From NCBI GenBank assembly GCA_002392915.1, contig DGHQ01000010.1, forward strand, positions 1 to 64,000: a stretch of DNA of 64,000 nucleotides, in the 5' to 3' direction. The notes under the pieces were generated by a model that made no database searches, was not told the origin of the DNA, and saw only the letters and a program-made list of their open reading frames with translations. A program made the translations under genes and the position numbers. This DNA is from Bacteroidales bacterium UBA3844 (GTDB taxonomy: Bacteria > Bacteroidota > Bacteroidia > Bacteroidales > Paludibacteraceae). Positions 35,024-44,259 of the stretch are shown here, in pieces (position 1 is the first letter of the stretch; each line of letters opens with the position of its first letter).

Positions 35024-35464
35024 ATGCAGTTTTTAGGTAACATAGACGCTAAACTTGACGGCAAGGGCAGAGTATTCGTCCCTGCTCAGTTTCGTCGCTT
35101 GCTTGAGCAGAGCGGTGAGACGGCGTTGGTGTTGCGTGTAAACACTGAATCTGGTTTTGCAAAACTGTATCCGCTTTCAGAGTGGACAAGACAGTGTGAA
35201 GAGTTGAAATCCCGTCTTAACCTATGGAAAGCGCAAGATCAGATGATCTACCGTACGTTCACTTCTAAAGCTGAGCAGCTCGAACTCGACTCTAATGGTC
35301 GTGTGCTTTTGCAGAAGAAGTATCTCGAACAGCTTGGAATCGATCTTGATGTTGTGTTTGCTGGGGTGGGTGATTATTTGGAATTGTGGGCTAGAGACCG
35401 TTACGAGGCATCTATGATGGATGAGGCATCTCTTGAGGCCGCACTTGAAAAAATTATGGTGTAA
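35024..35464 (+). CDS. mraZ: MraZ transcriptional regulator, first gene of the dcw cluster
   Basis: A 146-residue DNA-binding protein with two AbrB-like halves, each with the MraZ pattern: DAKLDGKGRVFVPAQFRRLL (about 6-25) and LELDSNGRVLLQKKYLEQLG (about 86-105). In E. coli it represses its own dcw operon. Chosen start ATG 35024 (MQFLGNIDAKLDG), which fits the family; an in-frame upstream start at 34955 would fall inside the operator repeats. TGGGG direct repeats of the MraZ-box type lie upstream, so autoregulation is likely. Confidence 0.95.
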   Translation: MQFLGNIDAKLDGKGRVFVPAQFRRLLEQSGETALVLRVNTESGFAKLYPLSEWTRQCEELKSRLNLWKAQDQMIYRTFTSKAEQLELDSNGRVLLQKKYLEQLGIDLDVVFAGVGDYLELWARDRYEASMMDEASLEAALEKIMV

Positions 35465-35482
35465 CCGAAAAGAAATGTAGTT

Positions 35483-36403
35483 ATGGAAAACGAAATAGTT
35501 TATCATACACCTGCTTTGCTGATTCCTTGCATGGAGGGGTTGGACATAAAGAGTGATGGCGTGTACGTCGACTTGACTTTCGGCGGTGGCGGTCACTCAC
35601 GTGAGATACTTTCCCGTCTCGGCAAGAACGGAAGACTTTTTGCATTTGATCAGGATATCGACGCTATCACCAACATTCCTGATGACGAGAGACTTACTTT
35701 TTGCCGCTCAAACTTCTGCTTCCTTAGCAATTTCCTAGATTATTATGGAGTGGAGAAGGTAGACGGTGTGCTTGCCGACCTTGGAGTATCATTCCACCAT
35801 TTCGATGAGGCTGAACGTGGATTCTCTTTCCGTTTCGACGGTCCGCTCGACATGCGAATGAACCGTAAGTCGAAACTTACTGCTGAAATTCTGTTGAATG
35901 AGTATGAAGAGCAACGTCTTGCCGACATATTCTATTTATATGGAGAGATGAACAACGCCCGTAAGGTGGCGTCAACTATCGTGAAGGCTCGTCAGAAGGC
36001 TTCTCTCACTACAATTTTCCAACTTGTCGAATTGCTTGAGCCGCTTATCGGCAAGGATAGCCAGAAAAAAGATCTCGCTAAACTGTTCCAAGCTATCCGT
36101 ATTGAGGTGAACGATGAGATGGGCACTCTTAAGAAGATGCTCTCACAACTACCTGGTGTGCTTGGTGACGGCGGACGTGTGGCTATCCTTACGTACCATT
36201 CGCTTGAAGACCGTTTGGTGAAGAATTTCTTCAAGACTGGCAACGTCGACGGTAAGATAGAGAAGGATTTCTATGGTAATACGGTTCGATCTCTTACTCC
36301 AGTAAACGGAAAGGTGATAACTCCGGACGCTGACGAGATCCAACGAAATCCAAGAAGCAGAAGTGCAAAACTACGTGTCGCAGAAAAAATAGGAGGAGAA
36401 TAG
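35483..36403 (+). CDS. rsmH: 16S rRNA (cytosine-1402-N4) methyltransferase
   Basis: A 306-residue SAM-dependent methyltransferase (MraW/RsmH). The SAM-binding motif reads YVDLTFGGGGHSREIL and is followed by the family signature GVLADLGVSFHHFDEAERGFSFR and PLDMRMN. The C-terminal part has RVAILTYHSLEDRLVKNFF and RNPRSRSAKLRVAEK. It modifies the ribosomal decoding site. It is the second gene of the dcw cluster as usual, 18 bases after mraZ and 1 base before ftsL. Confidence 0.97.
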   Translation: MENEIVYHTPALLIPCMEGLDIKSDGVYVDLTFGGGGHSREILSRLGKNGRLFAFDQDIDAITNIPDDERLTFCRSNFCFLSNFLDYYGVEKVDGVLADLGVSFHHFDEAERGFSFRFDGPLDMRMNRKSKLTAEILLNEYEEQRLADIFYLYGEMNNARKVASTIVKARQKASLTTIFQLVELLEPLIGKDSQKKDLAKLFQAIRIEVNDEMGTLKKMLSQLPGVLGDGGRVAILTYHSLEDRLVKNFFKTGNVDGKIEKDFYGNTVRSLTPVNGKVITPDADEIQRNPRSRSAKLRVAEKIGGE

Positions 36404-36404
36404 T

Positions 36405-36731
36405 ATGAATGAGTTGAAAAACGGATTAAAAACACTGAAGGGAAATATACAATATATATTCTCTGTTGAGTTTGTGATGAACAACATGTATCTGATGGCT
36501 CTTGTTGTTGGACTATGTGTCTTGACCATAGAGAACCGTTACGAGTGTGACAAACAGTTCAGACAAATCGAAAAGCTGAAACGAGTGCTTCAAGACAAGA
36601 AAAATGAGGCTTTGGCTGTCAATGCTGATTTGTCGCAACTTAGTCGTCAGAGCAATGTTAAAAATATGATTTCTGAGAGTAGCGTTGATGTTGCAGAGTC
36701 GACATTGCCACCTTTTATGATTAAAAAGTGA
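36405..36731 (+). CDS. ftsL: FtsL-like divisome protein
   Basis: A 108-residue bitopic protein with one membrane helix (about residues 27-45, MYLMALVVGLCVLTIEN) followed by a short coiled coil (ECDKQFRQIEKLKRVLQDKK). Size, topology and place between rsmH and ftsI identify it; FtsL sequences are poorly conserved. In the divisome it pairs with FtsB/DivIC and FtsQ to activate FtsW-FtsI. The stop lies 6 bases before the ftsI ATG. Confidence 0.85.
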   Translation: MNELKNGLKTLKGNIQYIFSVEFVMNNMYLMALVVGLCVLTIENRYECDKQFRQIEKLKRVLQDKKNEALAVNADLSQLSRQSNVKNMISESSVDVAESTLPPFMIKK

Positions 36732-36737
36732 TTGTGT

Positions 36738-38861
36738 ATGGCAAAGTTTGACAATAACATGAAAAAACGCATCCTCAAAGGGATGATATTGCCTACTCTT
36801 TTGATAGTTGGCATGATGTCTATGATCGTATTGAGAGCATGTGGACTGATGTTTGGACCGGAAGGTGAAGGCTGGAGAAATGTATTGAAGAAGGAGAGTG
36901 TCAGGGATAGCTCGATTGTCATGCCTCAGCGCGGAAATATATATTCGTGCGACGGAGTGCTTATCGCCAGTTCGGTGGAGAAACACAAATTGGTGATGGA
37001 CTTCAAGTCGGAGGGGTTTGACAATGCTTTGTTCAATGCAAATATTGATTCTTTATGTATATGTGTGGCTAAATTGTACGGATATGTGCATACACCGGAA
37101 TACTATAAGAGCAAAGCTATCGAAGCAAAAAAAAATAAGAAAAGAGCTTTCGTATTTGAGCCTAAGTTTGTGTCGCACAGCGATTATAAACGTGCACTAA
37201 AGTTTCCATTCTGGAGAGAAGGCAGAAAGAAAACAGGTTTTTATGTAGAGACTCAGATTGAGCGCAAGAAGACGTTTGGTAACCTTGCCGCGCGTACGAT
37301 TGGAGGTTTTGATCCTGAGTCTGATAAAGGTAAAAACGGTCTTGAAAGAAAGTTTGATAAAGAGCTTAGGGGTGAGGCTGGACTCGCAAGAATGGAGTTT
37401 CATGGAAAAGGAAGACCTATTTGGGTGAACGATATTGACCCGCTTGATGGCGCGGATGTCTATACAACTCTTGATATGCGTATGCAGGATGTCGTTACGT
37501 CTGCTCTCGCTGATGTGATGCAGACAGCTTATGCGGATAGCGGATGTGCGATGCTAATGGATGTCCATACGGGTGAAATCAAGGCTATCTCAAACCTTAC
37601 TCGACTTGGGTCTTCGTTTGTGGATCAGAAAAACTACGCTGTCGGTATGAATTCCGAACCGGGCTCAGTGTTTAAACTGGCTTCTGTGATAACTCTACTT
37701 GAAGTTGCGAAAATTGATACTTCATACCAGATCGAGACAGGTGACGGATTCTGGAGAGAGAAGGGTATGCACGACCATAATTATAGAGAGGATGGTACCG
37801 GTGGATTCGGAACAATCTCGTTGGCTCATGCTTTCCACGTCTCTTCTAATATTGGAATAGCAAAGCCGGTTCACGAATATTTCTCTAAATCAAGAGAGAA
37901 ATTTGTCGAGAAAATTTATTCGATGAAACTTGCTGACCGTATGGATCTTGATATTCCGAACGATGTTCGACCAAGAATCCGTAAGCCAGATGATCCGGAA
38001 GTAAGAAACGACGGTAATTATTTGACCTCTTTGTCGATTGGATATAGCTTGCAGATTCCTCCAATCTATACGCTGGCATTCTATAATGCAATCGCCAACG
38101 ACGGAAAGATGATCAAACCGTATTTCGCAAAATCCGTCAAACGAGACGGCAAAACTTTGGAGTCGTTCTCCACTGAGGTGATTTGTCCGAAAGTATGTTC
38201 CAATAAGACTCTTGGTAAGGTTAGGGAGATGCTTAAAGGTGTGATTGAGCAGGGTACAGGAAAAAGAGCAAAGTCTGATATCCTTGAATTAGCAGGCAAG
38301 TCGGGTACGGCGCGTATGCACTACAACAATCCAAGTGGAGTGCCTCGTGACTATCAGATGTCTTTTGTGGGATACTTCCCTGCCGACAAACCACGCTACA
38401 CTTGCATGGTGGTGTATTGGCAAAAGGCTGAGCATTATAATAATGTCACGTCGAAGGCATTCCGCACGATAGCAGAAAGAATCTATGCTATGACTCCTGT
38501 CAGCTGTGAGACGGCATTGTGCGACAATGGAAGATTCGCTCCTGAGATTAAAGGAGGCTATAAGAGTGATGTTGAATATTTGTTGAAGGAGTTGAATATC
38601 AGATATACAAAAAACGAGATAGACGATGATGATTTGGTATGCACAACCACAAAAGACAGTGTGGTGAGCATGGCTCAGATGAAGGTCGGTAAATACACTG
38701 TGCCAAAGGTTATCGGACTCGGAGCAAAAGATGCTCTCTATCTGTTGGAGAATAAAGGTTTGAAGGTGACGATGCATGGACGTGGCACTGTGGTGCAGCA
38801 GTCTATTCCTCCAGGCGAAACAGCGTCTCCAGGCAAACTGATAACAATTATGCTAAAATAG
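36738..38861 (+). CDS. ftsI: Septal peptidoglycan transpeptidase (PBP3) with PASTA domain
   Basis: A 707-residue class B penicillin-binding protein that cross-links septal peptidoglycan. N-terminal membrane helix (about 12-32), PBP dimerisation domain (RGNIYSCDGVLIASS), then the transpeptidase with SxxK at PGSVFKLAS (Ser310), an SSN motif in FHVSSNIGIA and KSGTAR in place of the commoner KTGT. The C-terminus (about 648-707, TVPKVIGLGAKDALYLLENK) is a PASTA domain, as in Bacteroidota and Gram-positive FtsI. Chosen start ATG 36738 (MAKFDNNMKKRIL); a TTG two codons upstream is possible. Confidence 0.95.
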   Translation: MAKFDNNMKKRILKGMILPTLLIVGMMSMIVLRACGLMFGPEGEGWRNVLKKESVRDSSIVMPQRGNIYSCDGVLIASSVEKHKLVMDFKSEGFDNALFNANIDSLCICVAKLYGYVHTPEYYKSKAIEAKKNKKRAFVFEPKFVSHSDYKRALKFPFWREGRKKTGFYVETQIERKKTFGNLAARTIGGFDPESDKGKNGLERKFDKELRGEAGLARMEFHGKGRPIWVNDIDPLDGADVYTTLDMRMQDVVTSALADVMQTAYADSGCAMLMDVHTGEIKAISNLTRLGSSFVDQKNYAVGMNSEPGSVFKLASVITLLEVAKIDTSYQIETGDGFWREKGMHDHNYREDGTGGFGTISLAHAFHVSSNIGIAKPVHEYFSKSREKFVEKIYSMKLADRMDLDIPNDVRPRIRKPDDPEVRNDGNYLTSLSIGYSLQIPPIYTLAFYNAIANDGKMIKPYFAKSVKRDGKTLESFSTEVICPKVCSNKTLGKVREMLKGVIEQGTGKRAKSDILELAGKSGTARMHYNNPSGVPRDYQMSFVGYFPADKPRYTCMVVYWQKAEHYNNVTSKAFRTIAERIYAMTPVSCETALCDNGRFAPEIKGGYKSDVEYLLKELNIRYTKNEIDDDDLVCTTTKDSVVSMAQMKVGKYTVPKVIGLGAKDALYLLENKGLKVTMHGRGTVVQQSIPPGETASPGKLITIMLK

Positions 38862-38868
38862 TTGGCTT

Positions 38869-40320
38869 ATGAAGTTAAACGATTTGATAAAAAGTGTCGA
38901 CTGCGAAAAGGTTGTCGGCAATACAGATAAGGAGATTTCTGCAATCTGTCAGGATTCTCGCCAAGTGGCTGCGGACGCTTTGTTCGTTGCTGTGTGTGGC
39001 TATTCGATTGACGGACATGAATATATACAGTCTGCGATTGAAAAAGGGGCTACGGCAATTGTCCTCCAAAAAATGCCCGACAACTTAAAAGATGGAGTGG
39101 CTTATATCAAAGTGAAGGATTCCGCTGAGGCTCTTGGCCGTTTGGCTTCTGCTTGGTATGGAAATCCATCGTCGAAATTGAAGCTTGTCGGTGTGACCGG
39201 CACTAATGGCAAAACAACTATTGCCACTGTGCTATACAAGATGCACAAAGAGTTCGGACATAAGGTAGGTTTGCTTTCCACCGTCTGCAATTATGTGGAT
39301 GAGAGAGCAGTGCCAGCAACGCATACGACTCCTGATCCAATCTCGCTCAACAAGCTTCTTTCAGAGATGGTCGACGCGGGATGTACATATGCTTTCATGG
39401 AGGTCAGCTCACATGCAGCCGACCAAAAACGAATCGGTGGCTTGAAATTCGTGGGCGGTATTTTCACGAATATCACACGCGACCATTTGGATTACCATAA
39501 GACTTTCGACAACTATATCAAGGCAAAGAAGTCTTTCTTCGATTCTCTTCCTGCCGACGCTTTTGCTCTTACAAATGCCGACGATCGCAATGGAAGTGTG
39601 ATGATTCAGAACAGCAAGGCTTTGAAAAAAACATATTCGATTCGTTCGATGGCGGATTTCAGGGCGAAGGTTGTGGAGGACAGTTTCTTCGGAATGCTTC
39701 TTAATATCGACGGCAGGGAAGTCTCAACTCAGTTTGTCGGCCGATTCAACGCATCCAATTTGCTCGCTGTATATTCAGCTTGCGTGTTGCTGGGCAACAC
39801 TCCTGAGGATACGTTGGTGGCGTTGAGCAAGATGACCCCAGTCAACGGAAGATTCGAGACTATCCGTGGTGTGCAGAGCGGTGTGTGCGCGATCGTTGAT
39901 TACGCCCATACTCCAGATGCCCTGGAAAATGTGATTGCCACAATCAATGAGGTCAAAAGTGTGAACGCTGATTTGATTACGGTTGTAGGTTGCGGTGGAA
40001 ACCGTGATAAAGGTAAACGCCCGATCATGGCAAAGTCGGCAGTCGCAAACAGTGATAAGGTTGTCATCACGTCGGACAATCCAAGAAACGAAGAGCCGAT
40101 GGATATCATCAACGACATGTTGGCTGGACTCACTGACGAGGAGCAGAGAAACGTGATTGTGAATGCCGACCGTGAACAAGCAATCAAGACAGCTTGCTCA
40201 ATCGCAAAGAAGGGTGATATCATCCTTGTGGCAGGAAAGGGTCATGAGGATTATCAGGATATCAAGGGAGTGAAGCACCACTTCGATGATCATGAGGTTA
40301 TTAGAAAATATTTAATATAG
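38869..40320 (+). CDS. murE: UDP-MurNAc-tripeptide synthetase (meso-DAP adding)
   Basis: Adds the third amino acid to UDP-MurNAc-L-Ala-D-Glu in the cytoplasm. The 483-residue protein has the ATP-binding GVTGTNGKTTIATV, the central YAFMEVSSHAADQKR and the C-terminal DNPRNEEP motif. The DNPR motif is the signature of enzymes adding meso-diaminopimelate, which suggests a DAP-type peptidoglycan here. It lies 7 bases after ftsI. Confidence 0.97.
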   Translation: MKLNDLIKSVDCEKVVGNTDKEISAICQDSRQVAADALFVAVCGYSIDGHEYIQSAIEKGATAIVLQKMPDNLKDGVAYIKVKDSAEALGRLASAWYGNPSSKLKLVGVTGTNGKTTIATVLYKMHKEFGHKVGLLSTVCNYVDERAVPATHTTPDPISLNKLLSEMVDAGCTYAFMEVSSHAADQKRIGGLKFVGGIFTNITRDHLDYHKTFDNYIKAKKSFFDSLPADAFALTNADDRNGSVMIQNSKALKKTYSIRSMADFRAKVVEDSFFGMLLNIDGREVSTQFVGRFNASNLLAVYSACVLLGNTPEDTLVALSKMTPVNGRFETIRGVQSGVCAIVDYAHTPDALENVIATINEVKSVNADLITVVGCGGNRDKGKRPIMAKSAVANSDKVVITSDNPRNEEPMDIINDMLAGLTDEEQRNVIVNADREQAIKTACSIAKKGDIILVAGKGHEDYQDIKGVKHHFDDHEVIRKYLI

Positions 40321-40327
40321 AGAGATT

Positions 40328-41536
40328 ATGTTTTATTATTTGTTTGAAGGCATGACATTCCCTGGAGCCGGATTGTTCCATTATGTGACATTCCGTTCTG
40401 CGTTGGCGTTTGTCGGAGCATTGCTCTTTGTTATCATTTTTGGAAAAAAGATGATCGAATATCTGCAGTTGCGCCAGATAGGAGAAACAATCAGAGATTT
40501 GAATCTTGAAGGACAGATGTCGAAGAAGGGCACGCCTACAATGGGAGGTGTGATTATCATAGGCGGTATAATCATTCCATGTCTGTTGTTCGGTAATCTT
40601 TCCAATATCTATATGCTTCTGATGCTTGCCATCACTCTATGGCTCGGATTCCTTGGAGGTATGGACGATTATATCAAGGTCTTCAAAAAGAATAAAGACG
40701 GAATGTCTCCACGCGTGAAGATCATTGGTCAGGTGGCAGCCGGACTCTTCCTCGGCTTGGTGCTGTATTGCAGCCCGGATGTTGTGATAAGAGAGAATTA
40801 CGCTACAGTCAACAAAGAAAATGTTGAGGTGGTAAATTATAAGAAGGAGAATGTGAAGTCGACACAGACGACTATTCCATTTGTGAAAAACCATAATTTC
40901 GACTATGCGTCGATATTTGAGTTTGCTGGCGACTATGCGCAGCCTCTTGGATGGATTTTCTTCGTGTTGGTCACAATCTTCGTGATGACATTCATATCCA
41001 ACGGAGCCAACCTTACTGATGGTTTGGATGGATTGTCCGTCGGCACGTCGATGATAATAGGAGTGGCGCTGGGTATTCTGGCGTACTTGTCCGCTCACGT
41101 GGAATTCGCAAGCTACCTTAACATCATGTATATACCGAAGTCGGAGGAACTTGTTGTCTACTTGTGCGCGTTTGTTGGAGCGACGCTTGGATTCCTGTGG
41201 TACAACTCATTCCCTGCGCAGGTGTTTATGGGAGATACCGGTAGTTTGATGCTTGGAGGTGTTATCGCAGCAGTGGCGATGATCATACGTAAAGAGCTGT
41301 TGATTCCGATTTTGTGTGGCGTGTTTATTGCGGAGAATCTGTCGGTGATGTTTCAGGTGTCGTATTTTAAGTATACCAAGAAAAAATACGGTGAAGGACG
41401 ACGCATATTCTTGATGTCGCCATTACACCATCATTTCCAGAAGAAAGGTATGCCGGAACCAAAGATTGTGGCAAGATTTTGGATTGTAGGTTTGCTTTTG
41501 GCAGTAATTACAGTTTTGACTTTAAAGGTTAGATAA
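40328..41536 (+). CDS. mraY: Phospho-MurNAc-pentapeptide transferase
   Basis: Makes lipid I by moving phospho-MurNAc-pentapeptide onto undecaprenyl phosphate at the inner membrane. The 402-residue protein has about ten membrane helices, the signatures KKGTPTMGGVIII and GGMDDYIKV, and the catalytic NGANLTDGLDGLSVG loop. A longer loop after the fourth helix (about residues 150-190, with charged residues) is typical of Bacteroidota MraY. Its stop overlaps the murD start by one base (TAATG). Confidence 0.97.
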   Translation: MFYYLFEGMTFPGAGLFHYVTFRSALAFVGALLFVIIFGKKMIEYLQLRQIGETIRDLNLEGQMSKKGTPTMGGVIIIGGIIIPCLLFGNLSNIYMLLMLAITLWLGFLGGMDDYIKVFKKNKDGMSPRVKIIGQVAAGLFLGLVLYCSPDVVIRENYATVNKENVEVVNYKKENVKSTQTTIPFVKNHNFDYASIFEFAGDYAQPLGWIFFVLVTIFVMTFISNGANLTDGLDGLSVGTSMIIGVALGILAYLSAHVEFASYLNIMYIPKSEELVVYLCAFVGATLGFLWYNSFPAQVFMGDTGSLMLGGVIAAVAMIIRKELLIPILCGVFIAENLSVMFQVSYFKYTKKKYGEGRRIFLMSPLHHHFQKKGMPEPKIVARFWIVGLLLAVITVLTLKVR

Positions 41537-42870
41537 TGAAAAGAATAGTTGTTTTAGGAGCAGGAGAAAGTGGTGTAGGTTCGGCAATCTTGGCCCAGAA
41601 ACAGGGTTTTGATGTGTTTGTGTCGGACATGTCGCCAATTAAAGAAAAATATGTGGCTGAACTCAACCAGTATAATATCGCTTGGGAGCAGGGACAGCAT
41701 ACAGAGGAGTTGATTTTGAATGCAGACGAGGTGATCAAAAGCCCAGGCATTCCAGAGAAAGCTCCCATCATAAAGAAATTGAGAGATAAAGGCATCAACA
41801 TAATCTCTGAAATCGAATTTGCCGGACGCTACTCAAAATCGAAGATGATCTGTATCACAGGTAGCAATGGAAAGACAACAACCACAACACTTGTGCACTA
41901 CATTTTCAAGGAGGCAGGACTTGACGCCTCGCTTGCAGGAAACATCGGTTTCAGCTTGGCACGTCAGGTGGCAATAGATCCTCACGACTACTACATTATC
42001 GAGCTAAGTAGTTTCCAGTTGGACGGAATGTATGATTTCAAGGCAGATATAGCTATCCTGCTCAACATCACTCCTGATCACTTGGACAGATACGATTATA
42101 AGTTCCAGAACTACGTGGATTCCAAGATGCGTATTATCCAGAACATGACAGAGAACGATACATTCATCTATTGGAATGAGGATCCTGTTGTGACGAAGGA
42201 ACTTCCAAAATATGATATTAAGGCAAAGATGATGCCGTTTTCAATACAGACAATTGAGAATATGGCAGCCTACTTGGAGAATGAAAAATTAGTAATCAAC
42301 TTAAAAAATAATTATATAGATATGGATATTAATAAACTTGCATTGAAGGGACAGCACAACATCTACAATTCAATGGCGGCTGGTATCGCAGCAGGAGTTG
42401 AAGGCATCAAGAAGGACACTATCCGTAAGGCATTCAGTGACTTCAGCGGAGTGGAGCACCGTCTAGAGCCAGTGGCAAAGGTGAGAAGTGTGTTGTTTAT
42501 CAACGATTCAAAGGCTACTAATGTCAATTCATGCTGGTATGCATTGCAGTGTATGCAGACACCTGTCGTTTTGATTCTTGGTGGTAAGGACAAAGGTAAC
42601 GATTACACAGAGATAGAGGACTTGGTAAAAGAGAAGGTTAAGGCTATCGTATGTCTTGGCGTTGACAACACTAAGCTTCATCAATTCTTCGATGGAAAGG
42701 TTGAGAATATCGCAGACGCAAGCTCTATGGAAGAGGCAGTCAACAAGTGTTTCGCATTTGCCGACAAGGGCGACACAGTGTTGCTATCTCCATGTTGTGC
42801 AAGTTTCGACTTGTTCAAGAGTTACGAGGATAGAGGACAGCAATTCAAGGAGTGTGTAAAACGTCTATAA
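41536..42870 (+). CDS. murD: UDP-MurNAc-L-alanine:D-glutamate ligase
   Basis: Adds D-glutamate to UDP-MurNAc-L-Ala. The 444-residue Mur ligase has an N-terminal dinucleotide-type fold (VVLGAGESGVGSAILA), the ATP loop ITGSNGKTTTTTL, the central IIELSSFQLDGM and the C-terminal LILGGKDKGNDY and LLSPCCASFDLFKSYEDRGQ. It starts in the stop codon of mraY and is followed 1 base later by ftsW, so it is part of one tightly packed operon. Confidence 0.97.
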   Translation: MKRIVVLGAGESGVGSAILAQKQGFDVFVSDMSPIKEKYVAELNQYNIAWEQGQHTEELILNADEVIKSPGIPEKAPIIKKLRDKGINIISEIEFAGRYSKSKMICITGSNGKTTTTTLVHYIFKEAGLDASLAGNIGFSLARQVAIDPHDYYIIELSSFQLDGMYDFKADIAILLNITPDHLDRYDYKFQNYVDSKMRIIQNMTENDTFIYWNEDPVVTKELPKYDIKAKMMPFSIQTIENMAAYLENEKLVINLKNNYIDMDINKLALKGQHNIYNSMAAGIAAGVEGIKKDTIRKAFSDFSGVEHRLEPVAKVRSVLFINDSKATNVNSCWYALQCMQTPVVLILGGKDKGNDYTEIEDLVKEKVKAIVCLGVDNTKLHQFFDGKVENIADASSMEEAVNKCFAFADKGDTVLLSPCCASFDLFKSYEDRGQQFKECVKRL

Positions 42871-42871
42871 T

Positions 42872-44113
42872 ATGGGAGATCGCAACGCTTTTTTCAAAAA
42901 GCTGTTTCTTGGCGACCTCTACATATGGATGGTGATAGCGTCGTTGCTTGCGATTTCGCTTATAGAAGTATATAGCTCCATCCAAGCAATGTCTACCGTC
43001 AGAAATGGCGATTATAATGGACAGTTCTACAGACATATCGTCATGGAATTGGCAGGTCTTGCGATCATCTTGACTGTTGTGCAGATAGGTGTCAAGCGAT
43101 TGCTCTCTTCTAAGTTGACAGGATTTCTTGTCTTTATTGCTATTGTATCGTGGGTGATGCTTCTGCTGACTCCTAAATTTGGCGATTTGGTCAATGGGGC
43201 AAGACGAACGATGTTTGGCATACAGTGGGCGGAGATAGTCAAAGTATTCTATGTCATTTTCCTTGCTTTTTGGATAGGACAATATTCCACAGAAAAAGGG
43301 TTGTCTCCGACAAAGAAAGGATGGGCGATATTGTGTGCACTCTATTTCTTATGGGTAGTGCCTATTGGTCTGGAAAACATGTCGGGAATGATACTTCTGA
43401 CTGTTGTGACATTCTGTTTGCTACTTGCAGGAGGAATAAGACTAAAACCTTTTTTATGGATTGTCGGAATGTTCATGGCTATGGGATTGGTTATCGGAAC
43501 CATCGGTACGGTGTTCACATCAGAGCAGTTGAAAGGAACTCCATTACACCGTGTGCCTACTTGGGTATCACGTGTAGAAGGTTCGATTTTGGGAGATAAG
43601 TCAGAAGAGGATCCTAAACTAAAGTATGTTGTGACAGACGACAATTATCAGGTGTCTCATGCTAAAATGGCGGTTGCCAACAGTAATGGTATTGGAAAAG
43701 GTGTCGCCAGTGGTAGAGAGAGATTCCGTCTTCCTCAGGCTTTTTCGGATTATATTTTTTCGATAATTCTTGAAGAGTTGGGGTTATTTGTTGGTTTATT
43801 AGTTATATTTTCATATCTTTGTGTTTTGTGGCGGGCAATTGTTATTGCATATAAATCAGGAAGTATGGTATATGCGATGCTTACACTTGCTTGTGCATTG
43901 TTGATAGTCTTTCAGGCTGTGATAAACATGTCGGTTGGAGTGGCACTAGGAGACTTTGTTACTGGTCAGCCGTTGCCTTTTGTCAGCAAGGGAGGTACAT
44001 CGATTTGGATGACAGGAGTCTTGTTTGGAATAATCCTTTCGGTAAGTGTCCATGCGAAGACGTTGCAAAACAAAAAGAAAGAGACACAACTTGTTGTAGA
44101 GGAGTCTGAATAA
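42872..44113 (+). CDS. ftsW: Lipid II polymerase FtsW (SEDS family)
   Basis: A 413-residue SEDS-family glycosyltransferase with about ten membrane helices. Conserved pieces include NGARRTMFGIQWAEIVKVF, the large periplasmic loop with AVANSNGIGKGVASGRERFRLP-type sequence (here read in parts as VANSNGIGKG and SGRERFRLPQAF) and PLPFVSKGGTSIW. It works with the FtsI encoded upstream to make septal glycan strands. It is followed by 146 bases before the murG start, the longest gap within the cluster. Confidence 0.95.
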   Translation: MGDRNAFFKKLFLGDLYIWMVIASLLAISLIEVYSSIQAMSTVRNGDYNGQFYRHIVMELAGLAIILTVVQIGVKRLLSSKLTGFLVFIAIVSWVMLLLTPKFGDLVNGARRTMFGIQWAEIVKVFYVIFLAFWIGQYSTEKGLSPTKKGWAILCALYFLWVVPIGLENMSGMILLTVVTFCLLLAGGIRLKPFLWIVGMFMAMGLVIGTIGTVFTSEQLKGTPLHRVPTWVSRVEGSILGDKSEEDPKLKYVVTDDNYQVSHAKMAVANSNGIGKGVASGRERFRLPQAFSDYIFSIILEELGLFVGLLVIFSYLCVLWRAIVIAYKSGSMVYAMLTLACALLIVFQAVINMSVGVALGDFVTGQPLPFVSKGGTSIWMTGVLFGIILSVSVHAKTLQNKKKETQLVVEESE

Positions 44114-44259
44114 GACAGATGCGACGTTAGATTTTCTGCTTTGGATTTTGTAGTATTGTGTGTAAAGAATACCATGCAGATTATCGAGTATAGAGTGTGT
44201 AGTTGAAACAGACAAGCAATTCCGGCTTGGAAGGACAAAAGAACTTTATTTTAGACAAC

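Noticed and set aside
44114..44259. A separate small gene or internal promoter between ftsW and murG
   Set aside because: No frame with features is present and no well-spaced promoter boxes were found; it is simply the longest gap in the cluster.
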